Shown: positions 24,304 through 38,600 of the stretch, one piece after another
Layout: each line of letters starts with the position of its first letter
Numbering within the stretch: the stretch's first letter is position 1
NCBI RefSeq assembly: GCF_037975245.1
Contig: NC_092576.1
Location: 26,115,611 to 26,179,610, forward strand
From: Apostichopus japonicus
Taxonomy: Eukaryota > Echinodermata > Holothuroidea > Aspidochirotida > Stichopodidae
Length of the DNA stretch: 64,000 bases
Direction: 5' to 3'
Position numbers and translations under genes: made by a program
Notes under the pieces: generated by a model
Databases searched by the model: none
What the model was told of the DNA's origin: nothing
Seen by the model: only the letters and a program-made list of their open reading frames with translations

Positions 24304-24403
24304 GTTCTTCTTCTCCTTTATACATGCAAATTGTCTGTAGCATTAGTAGCATATTTGGAATAATGCATGACTTTTTGGTTCCTCTTATTCCTTTCATCAT
24401 CAG

Positions 24404-27400
24404 ATGGCATCGAAGACAATGGTTGTTTATATGCTTACTGTACTGGAGACAAGAGGATCAAATTATTTTGCTTATGCAGTATCAGAAGACGGCGACATAC
24501 ATGAAATGTTCGTCGTCAGCATTGGGAAGTCGCTGGCAAAAACGCTAGCAATCAAGTTGAAAAAGGAAAATTTTTTGGTCCTAGCGAACTTTTCCTTGAA
24601 TAAACAAGAGGAGTGTTCCTATCTGCGGTTGGCTGCCGACAAATCAAAAGTAAGATTTTACCAGATTCACAATTGGTTCAAGTGATACTGACACTTATGT
24701 ACTTTTACCAGATCTCTGCAGAACATTTTCCCTACAGCAGGTATCAACCATTTTATACAATTGAAAGTTCAAACCATTCAGTTCAACCGTAAGTTGGGTA
24801 ATAAAAGACCCTCTTCAGGACTTAAACAGTTGGCTCTCCCAAACCTTTCGTATTTTATGACTTCTATTTATTCATATCAGTCTGCTCATTTTCATATGTA
24901 TATAGACAACATTGAAGATTCCAGATACATCCAGACATATACTACAAATTATACACAAATGAACTAGGATTGGCAGACTAGCTTCATCTGTATCCACAGA
25001 CATCACCTGAATAGTGTGGATTGGTTTGAATGGCGAAAAGTGAAAAACTAGTGGAGGCAAAAACATGAGGGATATATATATGTAAAAAGACATGTTGCAT
25101 GTTTCTGAGATTTGAGAAACTATTGTTTCAAAATTTAGTTGAAAGATGTTCTGAAAAACATTTTCAAATATATGTGATAGCTAGCAACACAAAACTTACT
25201 TGCAAATAGTTTTGCTTTGCAAGTAAGTATCTCACAAACTAAATGCTACAAAACTAGTGAGAGTACTTTTGAATAACCAATTGTTCACATTTTTCCCATT
25301 AAAATGAAAGATCTTCATAACCATTGATCACCTTTATTGTACCCATACCACCAGTGAAGAACAACCATCTATTTCTTATTTACAATAGGTTTTCAAAACA
25401 TCGAAATCATTTCCTCTTCCAAAAGAAAAACTAGAGAAGTTTTTCAACCCAACAATCTGCACCATCCCTGATGCTTTAGCGTCACCAAAGAAGAGGAAGC
25501 TTTCCGTTGAAGGAAAAGTAGCAAAGGTAATTTAATATGTTTAAAGTATCTAATCAAAATAATATGTTAAAGGTGGAACAGGAAAAGGATTCACAATGCA
25601 GTCATAGCTAAGTGGAAAGTTATCTTTTAATGAAACTTTTATTTGGAAATCACAAAGCTACACCAAATTCACTACATCACAAAACTAACAAACACTGTGT
25701 GTATGTGTCTGTGAGGATTTAAGACATCATCTTTGTATAAAGTGGTACTAGATATAACTAATATTCAGCTGTTACAATGATGGGTAAATACTCCATAATG
25801 AGTAAATGATATAAAAACACCAACATTTAACTTAAAATAGTGAGAAGTACAGCCACAGTTCATATACGCAAACAGGAGCTTGCTCCAAAGCTTTGCATTG
25901 ACATAGCAGCTCAAATAGTTCTCATTGATACCTTTTGTACATGTACCAGTTCTGCTAATTATCACCGTGATAAATATGTATGATTTGGGGTTATGACTGC
26001 ACAGTGTATTTCTATTAAAGATTGCAGTACACTACATTGCCTAGAAAATATATGTAAAGCAATTACAGTACTCAACGTAATTTTCAAGGGATACAAATAA
26101 CATCTAATACATTTTCCAGTTTGTTCAGGTGTACCACTTAACATAATAACAACAAACATTGCTGTAGTGTATTCACAATTTTCACAAAATGCACTTTTCT
26201 GTTCATTTGTTAGGTGTATGATATGGAAGAGGGTCCCACGTGGAAGAGGCGTGATATTCTGCTCGCAGATGATATTACGAAAAAAAAAAATAGCTGCTGT
26301 AAACTGTGGGGGAGCATTCGGAAAAAATTACAGAAAAAACACTGGATCGATTATTAAAATTTCCAATGTAGAGGTAGATGTCAACAACGACAGGCATCAG
26401 CTGAAGTCTACCACATTGACAGCGCTGGAGGTAGATATTTATACATATCTGTTCTCAATGATCGTTAACATGAATGAATCTGACAGTGTTCACACTACAT
26501 TCAATTTATTTTTAGCAATTTGATAAATAGAATACACCAAAGGGGAAATATTGTATTAAGATAAAAAAAATGAAATACATAAACACAGTGGAATATTAAG
26601 AGGTATCAAGGGGAGGGTGGAAATTTCAGCAGACAATAAGATGAAGAATAACATAGAACAGTTGATCTGACTTTAGAACTATTTTGCATTTAAGCCACCC
26701 ACCTATGTAAACATAAATTTCTCAGAGAAGAGAGGTACATTCCCGAGGCGACATGGCATCCTGGCACTGTTACAATGTTAAAGATAGACAAAAATTTCTC
26801 AAGGGGGAGAACACCAGGATGACATTCCTTGCAGAAATGACAAACAAAGATTTTGTCCCAGATGTCAACTATTTTAGATATATGCCACTGTATAAACATA
26901 CTTAAGTTGATTGCATAATTTAACATCTCAAGAACAGAAACCAAAGGTCTCTCAATGATTTTTCTAAGCTGCTATGATAGAATTTTTATTAAGTAGCCTA
27001 TTGCCTTTTTTTTATTCTTTGAACCACACAGATTGCGACATATCATTCTAGTCATAGCTAAGTACTAATTTCTGCTCTCTCTATTGTGCACAACCCTAAA
27101 AACTGCATTCTAAACCATGTCAAATGACCCTACATATTTCAGTATCAAAATTCAATTGTGTCTTTCAGCTTCTGGCTATAATGTAATACAACAAATTATA
27201 AAGATAACTCAAGATTAAAAACCTGAAAAACCATAAACCAAGTATGAACATAAATGCTCATGACAACTTCTTTCCAATTTCTTCACAGATAACAGGAAAA
27301 CAGGTTTCAGCTGAGGCAAGCGACACCATCATTGGTATAGATAACGAAGAGTAAGTTCAATTGTCATGTATAATTTTATCATGACACATGAGCATTAGTG

Positions 27401-28667
27401 TTCTTCTTTACAAGAAAATTGACATCCTCACCAATCACCATATTTAATACTATGAAATTTGAATCTGTTATGGATGAAGTGTAGTTTCAAATTCGTATTC
27501 ACATTTAAACATGTTGTTATTAACAATGACTCCAATGTTGAACAATATTCTGTGATTCTGTGATCTGGTGACCTCAAATTCACTTAAATTTAACCATTAA
27601 ATAAAGACTCTGTAAACCAAGATTCATGTATATGATTTTTAGTGTATACCTACAGATTCCATGGTACAATGATGAGAATTTGTCACAATACTATTGTGAA
27701 AGTGTTACTTTAGGATGTTTCAGAATTTAGATTAAAGGTCAACTAAGGGTCTTATAGGGCTCAGACCATTGCCCTATATTTTCAATAGACTTTTAATTGA
27801 TGACCACCAAATTAACTTCGAATTAGTTGTACCAAGTTACATGTTCATATCAAGTTTCATGTTAATTCACGATGCCTAGTAATTTGCTTCTGGTGACCTC
27901 AAAATTAACCTGCAAAACTTTCAGAACAAATATTAAGTTTCATGTTGATACAACGATGTCTGGTAATTTGACTCCTGGTGACCCTTAGAATCTTCAGCAC
28001 AATATGTGAACTTTAGTACCATGTTTCATGTTCATCCAACAATGTCTTGTTTGAACCCCAAAATACCAGGGACCAAATACTTATAAGGCCTAAGGAATTT
28101 TGATCTATGACACATACCTAACATATGTACCAAGTTTGGTTCAATCCCATTCAATACTCTTTGAATTATGAACGTTTGTTAAGTACAAGAACAAAAGAAC
28201 AGAATAACGGACGGAGAAACATGATGATTTCTTGAGCTGCTCTCACGCAACTGAAAATGTACCCTGGTTCACAATATATCTGCTCTGAACTGGGGACAGT
28301 AAAACTTTATTTGAATTTCAACTTCAGACTTCTCAAAACATGCCTGTGTCACCTTTTGCTGATCGCTGATAGATGATTATCAGTAAACATGCAAGTGTAC
28401 CTTCCAACTGTGTCCAACACTTCTCTTCAAATTGTCCTGAGAAAGAGACACATTATCTTGAGTGTTTTCCTGTACCGAAGAAACAAATTCATCTGCCCTA
28501 GTTAATTTCCTTTTTTCTTTTTTTTAAATTTCAGACTAGACAATATCTCCATGATCACAGAGTGTGGGAACACCTTTGACATACCTTCCAGTCTGCTGGA
28601 AGTCACCGGCCTTGACCTCATCGACATGACTCCATTTCAATATCAATTGACAGTGGAAGGGGTGTAA
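24404..28667 (+). CDS. Gene B: RPA-like OB-fold protein, five exons
   Basis: Exons are 24404-24649, 25389-25526, 26214-26430, 27289-27350 and 28535-28667. All have GT..AG introns and phases 0, 0, 0, 2 chain if exon 3 is taken as net 216 nt. The protein starts MASKTMVVYMLTVLETRG. It has a KKRK basic stretch, and an OB fold spans exons 2-3: VEGKVAKVYD, RRDILLADD, a KLWG block and SIIKISNVEVDV..LKSTTLTALE, the pattern of RPA DNA-binding domains. A single-stranded nucleic-acid-binding role is inferred. Exon 3 is 217 nt and carries an A11 run (26280-26290) where the frame slips by one; KLWG reads in one frame and ISNVEV in another. It may be an assembly slip or a young pseudogene. AATAAA lies at 28726. 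The start could be internal, since a CAG acceptor directly precedes the ATG. Confidence 0.6.
26214..26430 (+). CDS. Gene B exon 3, core of the OB fold
   Basis: Acceptor TTAG|GTGTATG, donor CTGGAG|GTAGAT. The first 22 codons (VYDMEEGPTWKRRDILLADD) are in phase with exon 2 and the last part (IIKISNVEVDVNNDRHQLKS) is in phase with exon 4. The two are in different frames. The switch lies at or after the A11 run; KLWG, the hallmark of RPA OB folds, is readable only in the first frame. A length of 217 instead of 216 fits one extra base overall. Confidence 0.55.
27710..28235 (+). repeat. Degenerate tandem block of an intronic repeat
   Basis: Three loosely similar segments share variants of CAAGTTTCATGTT, ACGATGTCTGGTAATTTG and CTGGTGACC. 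The last ends ACCAAGTTTGGTTCAATCCC, then TTTGAATTATGAACG and GGACGGAGAAAC. This wording resembles a repeat common in marine invertebrate introns (from memory). It lies in the last intron of gene B. Confidence 0.4.
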
Positions 28668-28725
28668 GGTCAAGGAAATTCAGATGGAGTATCCTGGTAC
28701 TACGGATGTATAGAGAAAAAAAACA

Positions 28726-28731
28726 AATAAA
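28726..28731 (+). terminator. Polyadenylation signal of gene B
   Basis: AATAAA 59 nt after the gene B stop codon, followed by A/T-rich sequence. It is the first such signal after the stop. Confidence 0.45.
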
Positions 28732-29656
28732 ACACTTTATATTTGGTGGATAGGTCCACAATGATATTTATCCACAGGCAACCAACCAGATGGGAGGGGG
28801 GGGGGGGGGTTGAGGGCTTTTACCTTTACGACATATCATTTTATACTTCCAGTCTTCTCAACCGGTTGTTTCCCCTTAAAATAAAATTATTTATGATGTG
28901 TGCTGCAAAAGTAACCTCTATTTAAACTAACAAATTTATATCACCTTGCCAACATATCACTATACAACACATTCCTGCCATTTTAGTCTTTAGACAGACT
29001 ATGTTATTGTTATTGTTTAAGCTTCTTTTATATTCCTTTTACATCCTTGTTCTTTATTTTTGATGTTTATAGTTCTATCAGGCATTTCTGAATGATGTTA
29101 AAATAAAACCAGCCTATAAAACAAACCATTACGACTATATCATTTCTGTGCATTTTTTTATGTTGAAAATGTTGATAATTTGAACACATATTACTAGACA
29201 TTTTTGGATCAACATGAAACTTGGTACCTATAGCCAACATTTCGTGCTGAAATTGGGAGGTCCTTTTACTAGACATTCATTCATACTTGAATAGAATCCT
29301 CAAATTTGATTAATCTTATCGTGATGTGATCTAACTTGAGACGGATCACCTTGATTTACTTCTCAAGAAATGTTTCAATAGCATTTTACATCGGTGGAAA
29401 TAATATAGATGGAGATACAGCTGCATTGCTGCTCTTGTATGCTTTCGATTCATGATTGGTTTTTCATTGTGTGTGTACTGTGTGGGATTATAAGGAAAAC
29501 AAAGCCCCAGTTACTTTGTACATGGTGGTTATTGTTGATTCTATGACTGAATGAATATAGAAAGAAAACTTTTTTTCCATGTTTGTAAAAGTAAGTGAAT
29601 ATTAAATTTAAAATGGGTATTATTTGTGACTTTTATGGTCTTTCTATACTATATAG

Positions 29657-32600
29657 AAAAGAAAATGCTGTTACAACATCTGGAAGAGACTACCAACTCG
29701 TCAGCCTCCCCAGTTCCAGCAAAGCGAGCACGAAAAGCATCGAGGCACCTTCAGAGCTACCTAGTGAAGGATGCTACTGCTAGCAACGTGGCAACTCGCC
29801 AGTCTCCAAGGGTATGTTAACCATAGTTCTTTTGTATCATTCATAACTTAAATAGAAGTGTGAATAAAAAGAAATGTACGTGTTAGTAATTGTAAGGGAT
29901 ATCAGCAGAGTTTGAAATTTTAATATTTAATGGTTAACAAGGAAGTCCTTGATCTATCAAGCAACATTTCATGATTTCACAATCTTGCAAAAGAAACCAC
30001 GTACTACTGGGCAACATCCATATTTTATGTTATTTGTATCTTGTTCATGGAAGGCTGTTGAAGGGCAATGATTTACTTACAAGTGAACCATGGAGCATTG
30101 TATGGGCCTGATGCTTGTGCTTTTTACGTGACCCGCCATGCGGGATACAAAACGTCACGGCCAAACGGCACTACCGAACCATCCCATTCTGACAAACGAA
30201 ACTAAGGTCTAGCGAGCCAAAAAAACATGCGCCCGCCGACCTGCAGAGACAAAACGCCCAACCCCCCCCCCCACTGAAACATTCAAAAACGTACAGAAGG
30301 ACGACCCGCACGCAGCGAAACGAAAAACCCCTCCCCAGCACACCAGCGTCCAAAAAAGGCAGCCCCAGATAAACGGCGAAAATCGCCTTCAATCTGAAGG
30401 CGAATGTCGGACTTCACCGCCTCCAGGACTGCCTGCCAACTGGCAAATTTCCCCCTAAAAACCAAATTACACCTATTCCGCCAAACATGTTTTTTTACAA
30501 TCGAGCAAACAAAAATGATGCGGTGCAACACAGCTACCGAACAAACTGGAGGGTCTACCCCATATAAAATAAAGCCCTGCCCTACCGACCATGAACGGTC
30601 TCCCGTAACACGGTCGGTCCAGGTCTGGAACCACTCCCATAAGTTTACTACAAAGTAACAATGCCAAAAAACATGAGCAGTACTCTCTAAGCTGTCACAG
30701 CCGGTCCTAGGGCACAGTCCATCACCCAATCGCCAATGATATCTTTTTAGGTTGGTCACCAAGGCACCGTGTGCAACTCTCCATGCAAGATCACGGAGCC
30801 TGTAACCATTCAGCTTTGAATGCACCGAACGCCATACTTCGGCAGAATGACGTCCCTGGACAAAAGTTGCATTCAAGGCCTTATCCCTCAACGAACTGTG
30901 AACGAGGGCCGGCTGTGACAGGTCAACAGGGGGCAACTCAATCAGAGCGGAGCAGATGACACGCACCACCCTGTTTGGAGTACTACTATGCGGTTCTCTG
31001 TTGCTAAACAGCGCCGGGACCCATCGACGCAGGTGCAAACCGCCCCAAAAACGTACAAAATATGAACAAGGCAACCCTGGGTCAGTTACCGCTACAAACA
31101 ACTGCTTAAATAACAAAAAGGTCAATTTACTTCCCAGATGAACCACCCCTAGTCCCCCCTTCTCCAGTTTTTGGTACAATACCGCCCTCTTGACAAGCTC
31201 TGTACCCCCAGACCATATGAATGAAAAAATCGCCCTCTCCAACCGTACCAGGACGCGACGCGGAATAGGGTACACCGCGCCCGGGTACCACAAGATGGGC
31301 GAAACGAAACGATTAATAACAGTGACTTTCCCCAAGATCGAAAGCCAGCGGGTGCCAAAGGTTTCGAGTCTGCTCTGAAATACCTCAGCCCTCTCGTTCC
31401 AGGTGACATCACAAGGTGCATCGTAGCCGAACCATATACCATTAATTTTGATATTCTGATCCGACCACGACGCACCGAATGGTAAGTCTCTGTATCTCCA
31501 GCTACCAAGACGAAGGCCCTTTGTCTTTTCTGGATTCAACTTCGCCCCGGTAGCTCTCTCAAAAATAGATAGATCCTGCGAGAGTGCGCGAAAGGAGCCG
31601 AGACTCGAAACAATACATGTCACGTCATCTGCATATTGAGCGCATTTCACTTTGGCACCCCCTGGCACAACGAATGGAACAAGTTTGGAGTCCCTTTCCA
31701 AAAGACGAGAGAGGGACTCGCTAAACAAAACATAAAGTAATGGAGACAGAGGGCACCCCTGGCGCACCCCCCTCTCTACGTTAAAAACCTCCGAACAAAA
31801 CCCATTTACGATAACAGAACTGAAACTTTGTTCATACAAAACAGAAATCCATTTACGAAAATTTGGGTGCAACTGAAACGTCTCCAATACATTCATTAAA
31901 AAACCGCGATCCACCATGTCAAAGGCCTTCTGCTGGTCCAGAGACACCAATGCACATGGCAGATCACGCTCAATAACAAAGTCGGTCAAGTCGCGCATCA
32001 ACCACAAGTTCTGCTGGATGCAATGACCCTTCACTGCACAAGTCTGGAGATCACCAACAAGATGCGGCATAGCCAGTGCAAGGCGGTTGCACAAAGCCTT
32101 AGCCAGCAACTTGTAGTCCACATTTAGCAAGGTGATCGGACGCTTGTTATGGGGATCCAAGGGGTCCCCAGACTTTGGCAGCAAAGTAATCATGCCCAGA
32201 CGTTGACTTTGGTTTAACAGTCCGTTTTGGAAGGCGTCCTCGAAGACGGCTCTGATGTCGGGTCCTATTATTGCCCAGAAGGTTCGGTAGAACTCCCTCG
32301 GAAGCCCGTCCGAACCCGGGGACTTGCCATTCTTCATCTTCGAAAGCGCCTTCCAAAGCTCAACAGTGGTTATTCCGCCCCCCAAAATATCATTGACATC
32401 GTGGGGAACGGTTTTTGAGATTCCCCTCAATAAATCAGACTGTGCCGACAAGTCGACATTGCCACGCGTAAACAAACTCGAATAATACTCTTTATATACG
32501 CGGACAATGCCGTGAGGGTCACTGACCACGGTCCCATCGGTAGCACGCACAGACGGGACGCGTCTGTCACCCGCCGATGAGCTAACGGACTGGTAAAACC

Positions 32601-35600
32601 TCAGTGAAGGGCGCTCCTCGGCTTCCACCGCTTCGACACGGGCCCTGACGCGGGCACCGTGGTACTTTTCATCGAGATACGTCTGCAAAGCGATGACTGC
32701 CGAAGGGTCGCCAAACTTCACCTCCGCGCACAGCTTCGAGAATTTTTCTCTTCGACGCCGTGCGCGGGTCACGCAATACTGAATTGCGTAGCGTTTGATG
32801 CGCAACTTGATATTATCCCACCACTGGGATGTAGAAGCAAAGGCCGGCTTCAATGTTTGCCATCCTTTGTACCTGGTCTCGAAACCTTGGCGGAATTCTG
32901 CCTCGCCAAGAATCCGACAGTTAAGCTTCCATAGGCCCCGCCCGATCGGGAAAATGGAAGGCAAAACGAAACGTGCTACCACAGTGTCATGGTCAGAGAG
33001 CGGACAGCTGAGCGTCTCGCAACCCGAAAATTTAAAACTTACGGGCGCATACACTCGATCTATCCTGGAGGCATCTTCTCCGTTAGGCCTCACCCACGTA
33101 TACACCGTACTACACGGGTGTATACGCCTCCAGACATCGGCTAAAAGGTGTGCGGAAGTAAATCTGTCCAATTCTGTGATCCCAGCGTCGGGACTAGCAG
33201 ACACAGAAGCCCCGAGTCTGTCAAGACCCGAGTCTGGGACACAGTTAAAGTCTCCGACCATGACACATGGAGCACTACCAGGAATAAAGGAAGGCAGTGT
33301 GTTAAAAAAATCTCGTCTAGCAGAAGGCCGATTGGGAGCATACACATTGCAAAGGGAGATGTTACCCTGTGGATACTTGAAAAGAATGCAAACCAATCGG
33401 CCCTCGTGATCCGTCTCCACCCTAGTGGCACAACACGCCTGACGAGGTGACAGGAGGATGACAGTGCCACAGGATGAAGACGAACCAAACGAAGCATGCA
33501 GCCCACCACCCCACTCATAGGCCCATAGAGGGACATCTTCTTCCAAAATATGTGTTTCTTGTAGGCAAACGCAGTCGACTTCCATTGAAATACAATATTG
33601 GAAAATGCGACTGCGCTTGCGATGATCCCTCATGCCATTCACGTTCAAGGTGGCAACTGAAAATGTATGGGCCATGAGAGGGCAATGGGGCAAAACTACG
33701 CCGACGTCGATTCTGTAAGCTTCAAGCGCGCTCTAGACGACATATCGTCGTCGGAGTCGTCACTTGAGGCCGACCTTTTCAGTGATGGTTCCCCCATCTC
33801 GTCGTACCAGCTCGTCCCAGTGGCACGTTTCGGCTCGACGATCACCGAGCCTCCGGAGTCGCTGTCAGACATAGCCTCCGGAGACCGGACGACCGAGTCG
33901 TCGTCAGACAGAGTCTCCGGATCTGGCGATACCGGCGGCGGACTGGGGACGGAACTGGACGGGTTGATGGGGGAAGCTGGTGGAGACCCCGTGTCCGCTT
34001 CGCTGTGTGGTGGAGACGGTGTGGGCACGGGGTTGATGGGGGAAGCTGGTGGAGACTTTCTCGGTGCGGGCACGGGGTTGGGGTCTGCAACTACGGGGGA
34101 GGATGAAGGAGGTGCGGAGAGTGAATCCGCACCCGTTTCCCCCTCCTTGCGTGGAGCTTCCTCCGGGGCAGTAGGTGCGCCAGAACTTGGCGCCTTTGCT
34201 TGACCCCCACTCTTTGTCATAAAGACATAAGAGGAGGGACAAGCGCGAAAGACATGTCCCTCCTTCCCACAGAGTGAGCACACGACTTCGCTTGGGCAAG
34301 CAGAGGTATCATGCCCAAGACGAAGGCAGCGCCCACACTTTTTATTTGGGCAGCCCTTGGCTTCGTGCCCGGTCTCCCCACACCTGAAGCAGGTACGGGG
34401 CTGACCGGGGTAACGCACGTGAGCTTTATGCCCGGCAATAAAAAGGAAGGAGGGAATGTCCTGCTTGAGGTCGATCCGAACCTGTCGGTGCCCGTTGAAC
34501 ACCCCAGGGGCCTGTGCGTAGGAGCACATTTTAATAGCCTTGACAGCCCCGAACCGACCTAAAACAGTTGCGACAAGTTCTTGACGCACCTCTAATCCTA
34601 CGTGGATGACAGTTACCCATACGGAACGTTCGTATGGAGTAACTGTCAAACCTTCAACCCCACTCAGCAACGTGACACCCTTCTGCCGGGTCACGTCACT
34701 GGTAAAACGTAGATCATACGTATTACGACCCTGGAGAGCTTGTAGAGCATCAACCTCTCCAGGCACAACAACACCCTTACTCTTTAAAATACTAAAAACT
34801 TGCACCGGTGGAACCGCTTGTTCACCGGTGAAGGTCAACTTAACAATTTTCGAATCACGGCGCGATGCCATGATACCGAAGGTGGCTAGGCCACAGAGGA
34901 GTAACAAAAACAAACTATAAAGACAGGTTTAAACTTAAAACGATATACGATAACTATATACGACAAACGCACACACCCGCCTGGCGGGAAGTATAGCACA
35001 GTACAGTACAGTAAGGTAAGGTAAGGTAAGAAAGTAGCTGTATCAGATGGAGGGCGAGAGCGAGACACGTCTGCACTCCACGAAAGCCAACTAGCCAAGT
35101 GGTTGTTGATAACTCCTTTGGTCTGTTGTGTGTGAAATTGTTCTGTGTAAATCTGTGTGATGCTTGTGTTAATATCCTAAAATAATCTTTTAAAATTTAT
35201 ATCCTGTTGAAGAAGGCCAAACTTTACAGCATACACCGGTATTTTCTATTCAATGAAGTACGCTTTTGCTTTGTTCATGTTTTCTTTTCCGTTTCATTTT
35301 AGAAAGGAAAGAAGAAGGCCTCTTCTATTAGCCTGGCCAGGAGGACCTTGGATGATTCTATTGATCTTAGGCCGCTAAGCGATAGCGAGGATCTGTTTGA
35401 AACTGTAGATATTGAGTTTGACAATATCAGACTCAAACAAAAAGTACAGGAGCTAGAGGAGGAGATCAAAGCTCTGAAGGAACAGCTGGGTAAGTCAGGG
35501 TTGGCTGCACAGGTGTCCATGTTACTAGGGTACCTGCCCAACTAATTGCCACACATATTGAACGTTGCTAGGTCCTTGTTCTAGCCTATTTGCTGATTTT

Positions 35601-38600
35601 TCATATTTTGTATTAGTTGATCCAATATCTGCAATGGCACTAAGCTAGGCTCTGATGAACTACATTTGACAATTGATGAACATTGTCTTATGCTAAGAAG
35701 GCTTTAGTACATCACTATAGTAAACCACCTTTGGTGTTTAAAAGAAAGAAAAAGAAGCTTGTTTTTATAACTTTCTAAAATACATGGAAAATGATATCCT
35801 AAGATATAATGCAAATAGCCTGACCACCCTATCATAATTTAGTTGATTTATTAATTTGGCATGGAATGACCCTTTCGATACATGTATAAAAGTGCCCACA
35901 TGTGTCAAATTTACCAAGGTAAATTCACTTTGTTGTGGGGAAATGGTATTTCAGGTTACAACATTTAAAAATGCGTTATACTTGCTCCATGTTCCTCACT
36001 TCTCACACACTCTTTACTGACTCCCATGTGTTTAATCTTATTCCTGTGTTTTATCTTCATCAGACATACAAGACACTGTAAAGCAGTTGAAGAGGGTTGT
36101 GAAGAAGCTGACCTCTGTTTCTTCTCTGACACCAGCTCTAAGGAGGCACCAGTTGCTGGAGAAGAAGAGGTCAGCAGGATTGAGCAGACACAGTCCTTTC
36201 AACATCTGCGGTACAAGCCATCTGATGTCGGTGTAAGTTCATTGCTCACTGTACTGTTTTTAAAGTGTTTTTTTTTCTTTCCATTCTCTATTGCAAGGGT
36301 CCTCTCTTAATGTACTTAAGGCATAAAAAACTCAGTAAGGTTACCCTGCATTTGCATCATCATTATAAAATGAAAACTTGTAGCCAATAACAATATGGCA
36401 AACCAATTAGAGGATAGAGTTTTTAACTTAAAGAGGATAGGTAGTTGAGAGATACAATTTTACATGACTCTCTGTACAGATTCCTTACAAACCCATCTGT
36501 AAATATGCATCCTGCAAAGATTTCCATAATAAACATGCCTCAGCAGTTGCAATTTCCATCAGCAATTTCTTTCATTACAAGAAAAACATTTTATATTTGA
36601 ATTTTTCTTTAGTTCACATTCCAGTCATAACTACATATCCACCTTGAAAGTAGTATCCTGTGCAGTATCCTTCCACCAAATCAGCTAAGTTTAGTACTTC
36701 ATCCAAATGTTAGGACTCACATCCAAAAAGTCGACGAATTGCAGATATTATGCAAGTAGTGACAATCTAGAGGAATTTTGTTACATTTTTGTATCTTTTA
36801 TTTCATTTTTTTTTCAATGCCCTTAAATAAGTCAAAATAGTATGTGGTGTTTGAAATGATCACAATGATCCTCTAGCAACTTTCACCAAGAGGAATGATA
36901 TGTATTTGCTGTCCCATGCTGTCTTTTGAAGTTTTGTTCCGGTCAGGATGTTTGCTGTTGATTTGATTGAATTTTGAATTTTTGCCAATGTCTCTCTGTA
37001 GGTTGTGGAATAATCAAGGGAAGTCATGTGTACCTTACAAAAAATAAGTTAATGGCTGCCATGACTTCCAAAACTGACGCTACCATGGCCAGAAATTTGA
37101 TGTGCCGGGTTTTCCTCCAAAAGGCCATGTTGGCTTGTTCAGTTAAAGGAAAAAAATCAAGAGGAAAGGAGAAGACGGGCACCATCAAACCACCTCTGAA
37201 TCCACGTGGTGTAAATGCCATTGTAAGTAAGTAACTCCTGACTCCTTTAAAGCCCCATTATGTGTTTGAATATAAGAGTTAAAAAAAATTCTCTCAGGGC
37301 TGGTATCTTTCTTTTGATGATAATAGTAACCTTTGCAGTCATGGTGGCGCATGTGCACAGAATGTATGTGTGTTCTTGCAATGCCAAGCTTGTGAACACA
37401 ATATCTCAAAAGTTAAAGCCTTAACAGATCTCAGATTCATAATGTACAAGTACCAGATTTAGTTCATTTAGACATAACCGTTGTGTTTGGTATGTAGACG
37501 TGCCACATTGATGAGAATAATCATATTGTCGTTGCCTCATTGGTTCAAATCAATTAATTCCAAAAGAATAATATGTTAAGAAGTATAGCTTTGGGAGATA
37601 ACAAGTTTAGTATGCTGAGAAATAACAATGAGTACAAGAGGACTTAAGTCCACTTCAATCATCAGCTGTTATTGCAAATATTGTTTGTCACATCTCACAG
37701 ATTTTTGAATTAGATCAAGAATGTCGTCCTCCTTGTTAATAGCCAAAAGTAAAGTAGTGAATTATATCATGACCAGAGAAACATATGCATTTATGATGGC
37801 CTGTGTATGCATGTACAAGTGTGATACACAATAACTCACGAAATTTAACTTTTTGTTTTGCCACTTTGTGATAATGCAGCTTTGATATTTCAACGTCTTT
37901 TCATTTCTTCAGCTTGTGTACTGAACAAATTTAAGAAAACAGGAGACCGAGCGCCTGCTCTTGTTACAGCAATGGGGACAAGGCTGTCCGAATTACGATC
38001 GGATGTTGGAAGTATCCAACCGGATGTGGATGTGGTTGATGATGATGAGGAGACTCAGCTGTTCTTAGTGGCTGGTAAGTTTAACACATTTTAATGGTCC
38101 AGCTGCTATAATTGGCCCATATTTAGGCATGCTCATACCGAGAAAAAAATCATTATTATGTCATTGACCCCACCATGGTCTTTAAATGACTCAGGCTACA
38201 CAATAGCCCGCAGGCCTTCTACACACTGTATAAGGCTCTTTGTGGCAACACTGTGATAATGAGTCCTTGCATATGCAAAGTCATTTAAAATAAAGTGTTT
38301 ACAGAAAGACTCTCGTACAAGTAAAATAACTGTCAGAAAGTGCAGGCTAATTTTTGAACAGCAGTCATTTTATGACAGTAGAAGTCAGATTAGGGAACAG
38401 CAAGGGGCTTTTCTAGTGATATTTTTTAGGCCAATACTGCAGATTCTTGAGTCTAAGATAAGTTGATCTTTACCTGCAATTAAGCCTTGCTTTTGGGGGT
38501 TTTTTCAGACACAGTTTTAATTTTTCTTAAATCTCTTTTAAGTTTTAAGCATTTGGAGTCACAAATAAAACTGTGTGTCACAAAAAGTTATGTCCACAAT

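Larger units (their letters stand above)
30109..35168 (-). mobile_element. Full-length L1-Tx1 LINE with 11-bp target duplication
   Basis: The element occupies 30120-35157, flanked by TGATGCTTGTG at 30109-30119 and 35158-35168. It has a 5' UTR of about 240 bp, ORF1, ORF2 and a 3' UTR of about 160 bp. It ends in a structured tail and TAAAAAG, with no poly-A. Since both other copies share GCAC after TAAAAA, the last three bases before the target copy are ambiguous (CAC occurs in both). Both ORFs are open from end to end, which suggests a recent and possibly active insertion. It lies antisense in intron 1 of gene C. Confidence 0.9.

Noticed and set aside
24325-24332. Octamer ATGCAAAT as a promoter element of gene B
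   Set aside because: A single 8-bp match in AT-rich DNA with no TATA or CCAAT box at a suitable distance; chance is likely.
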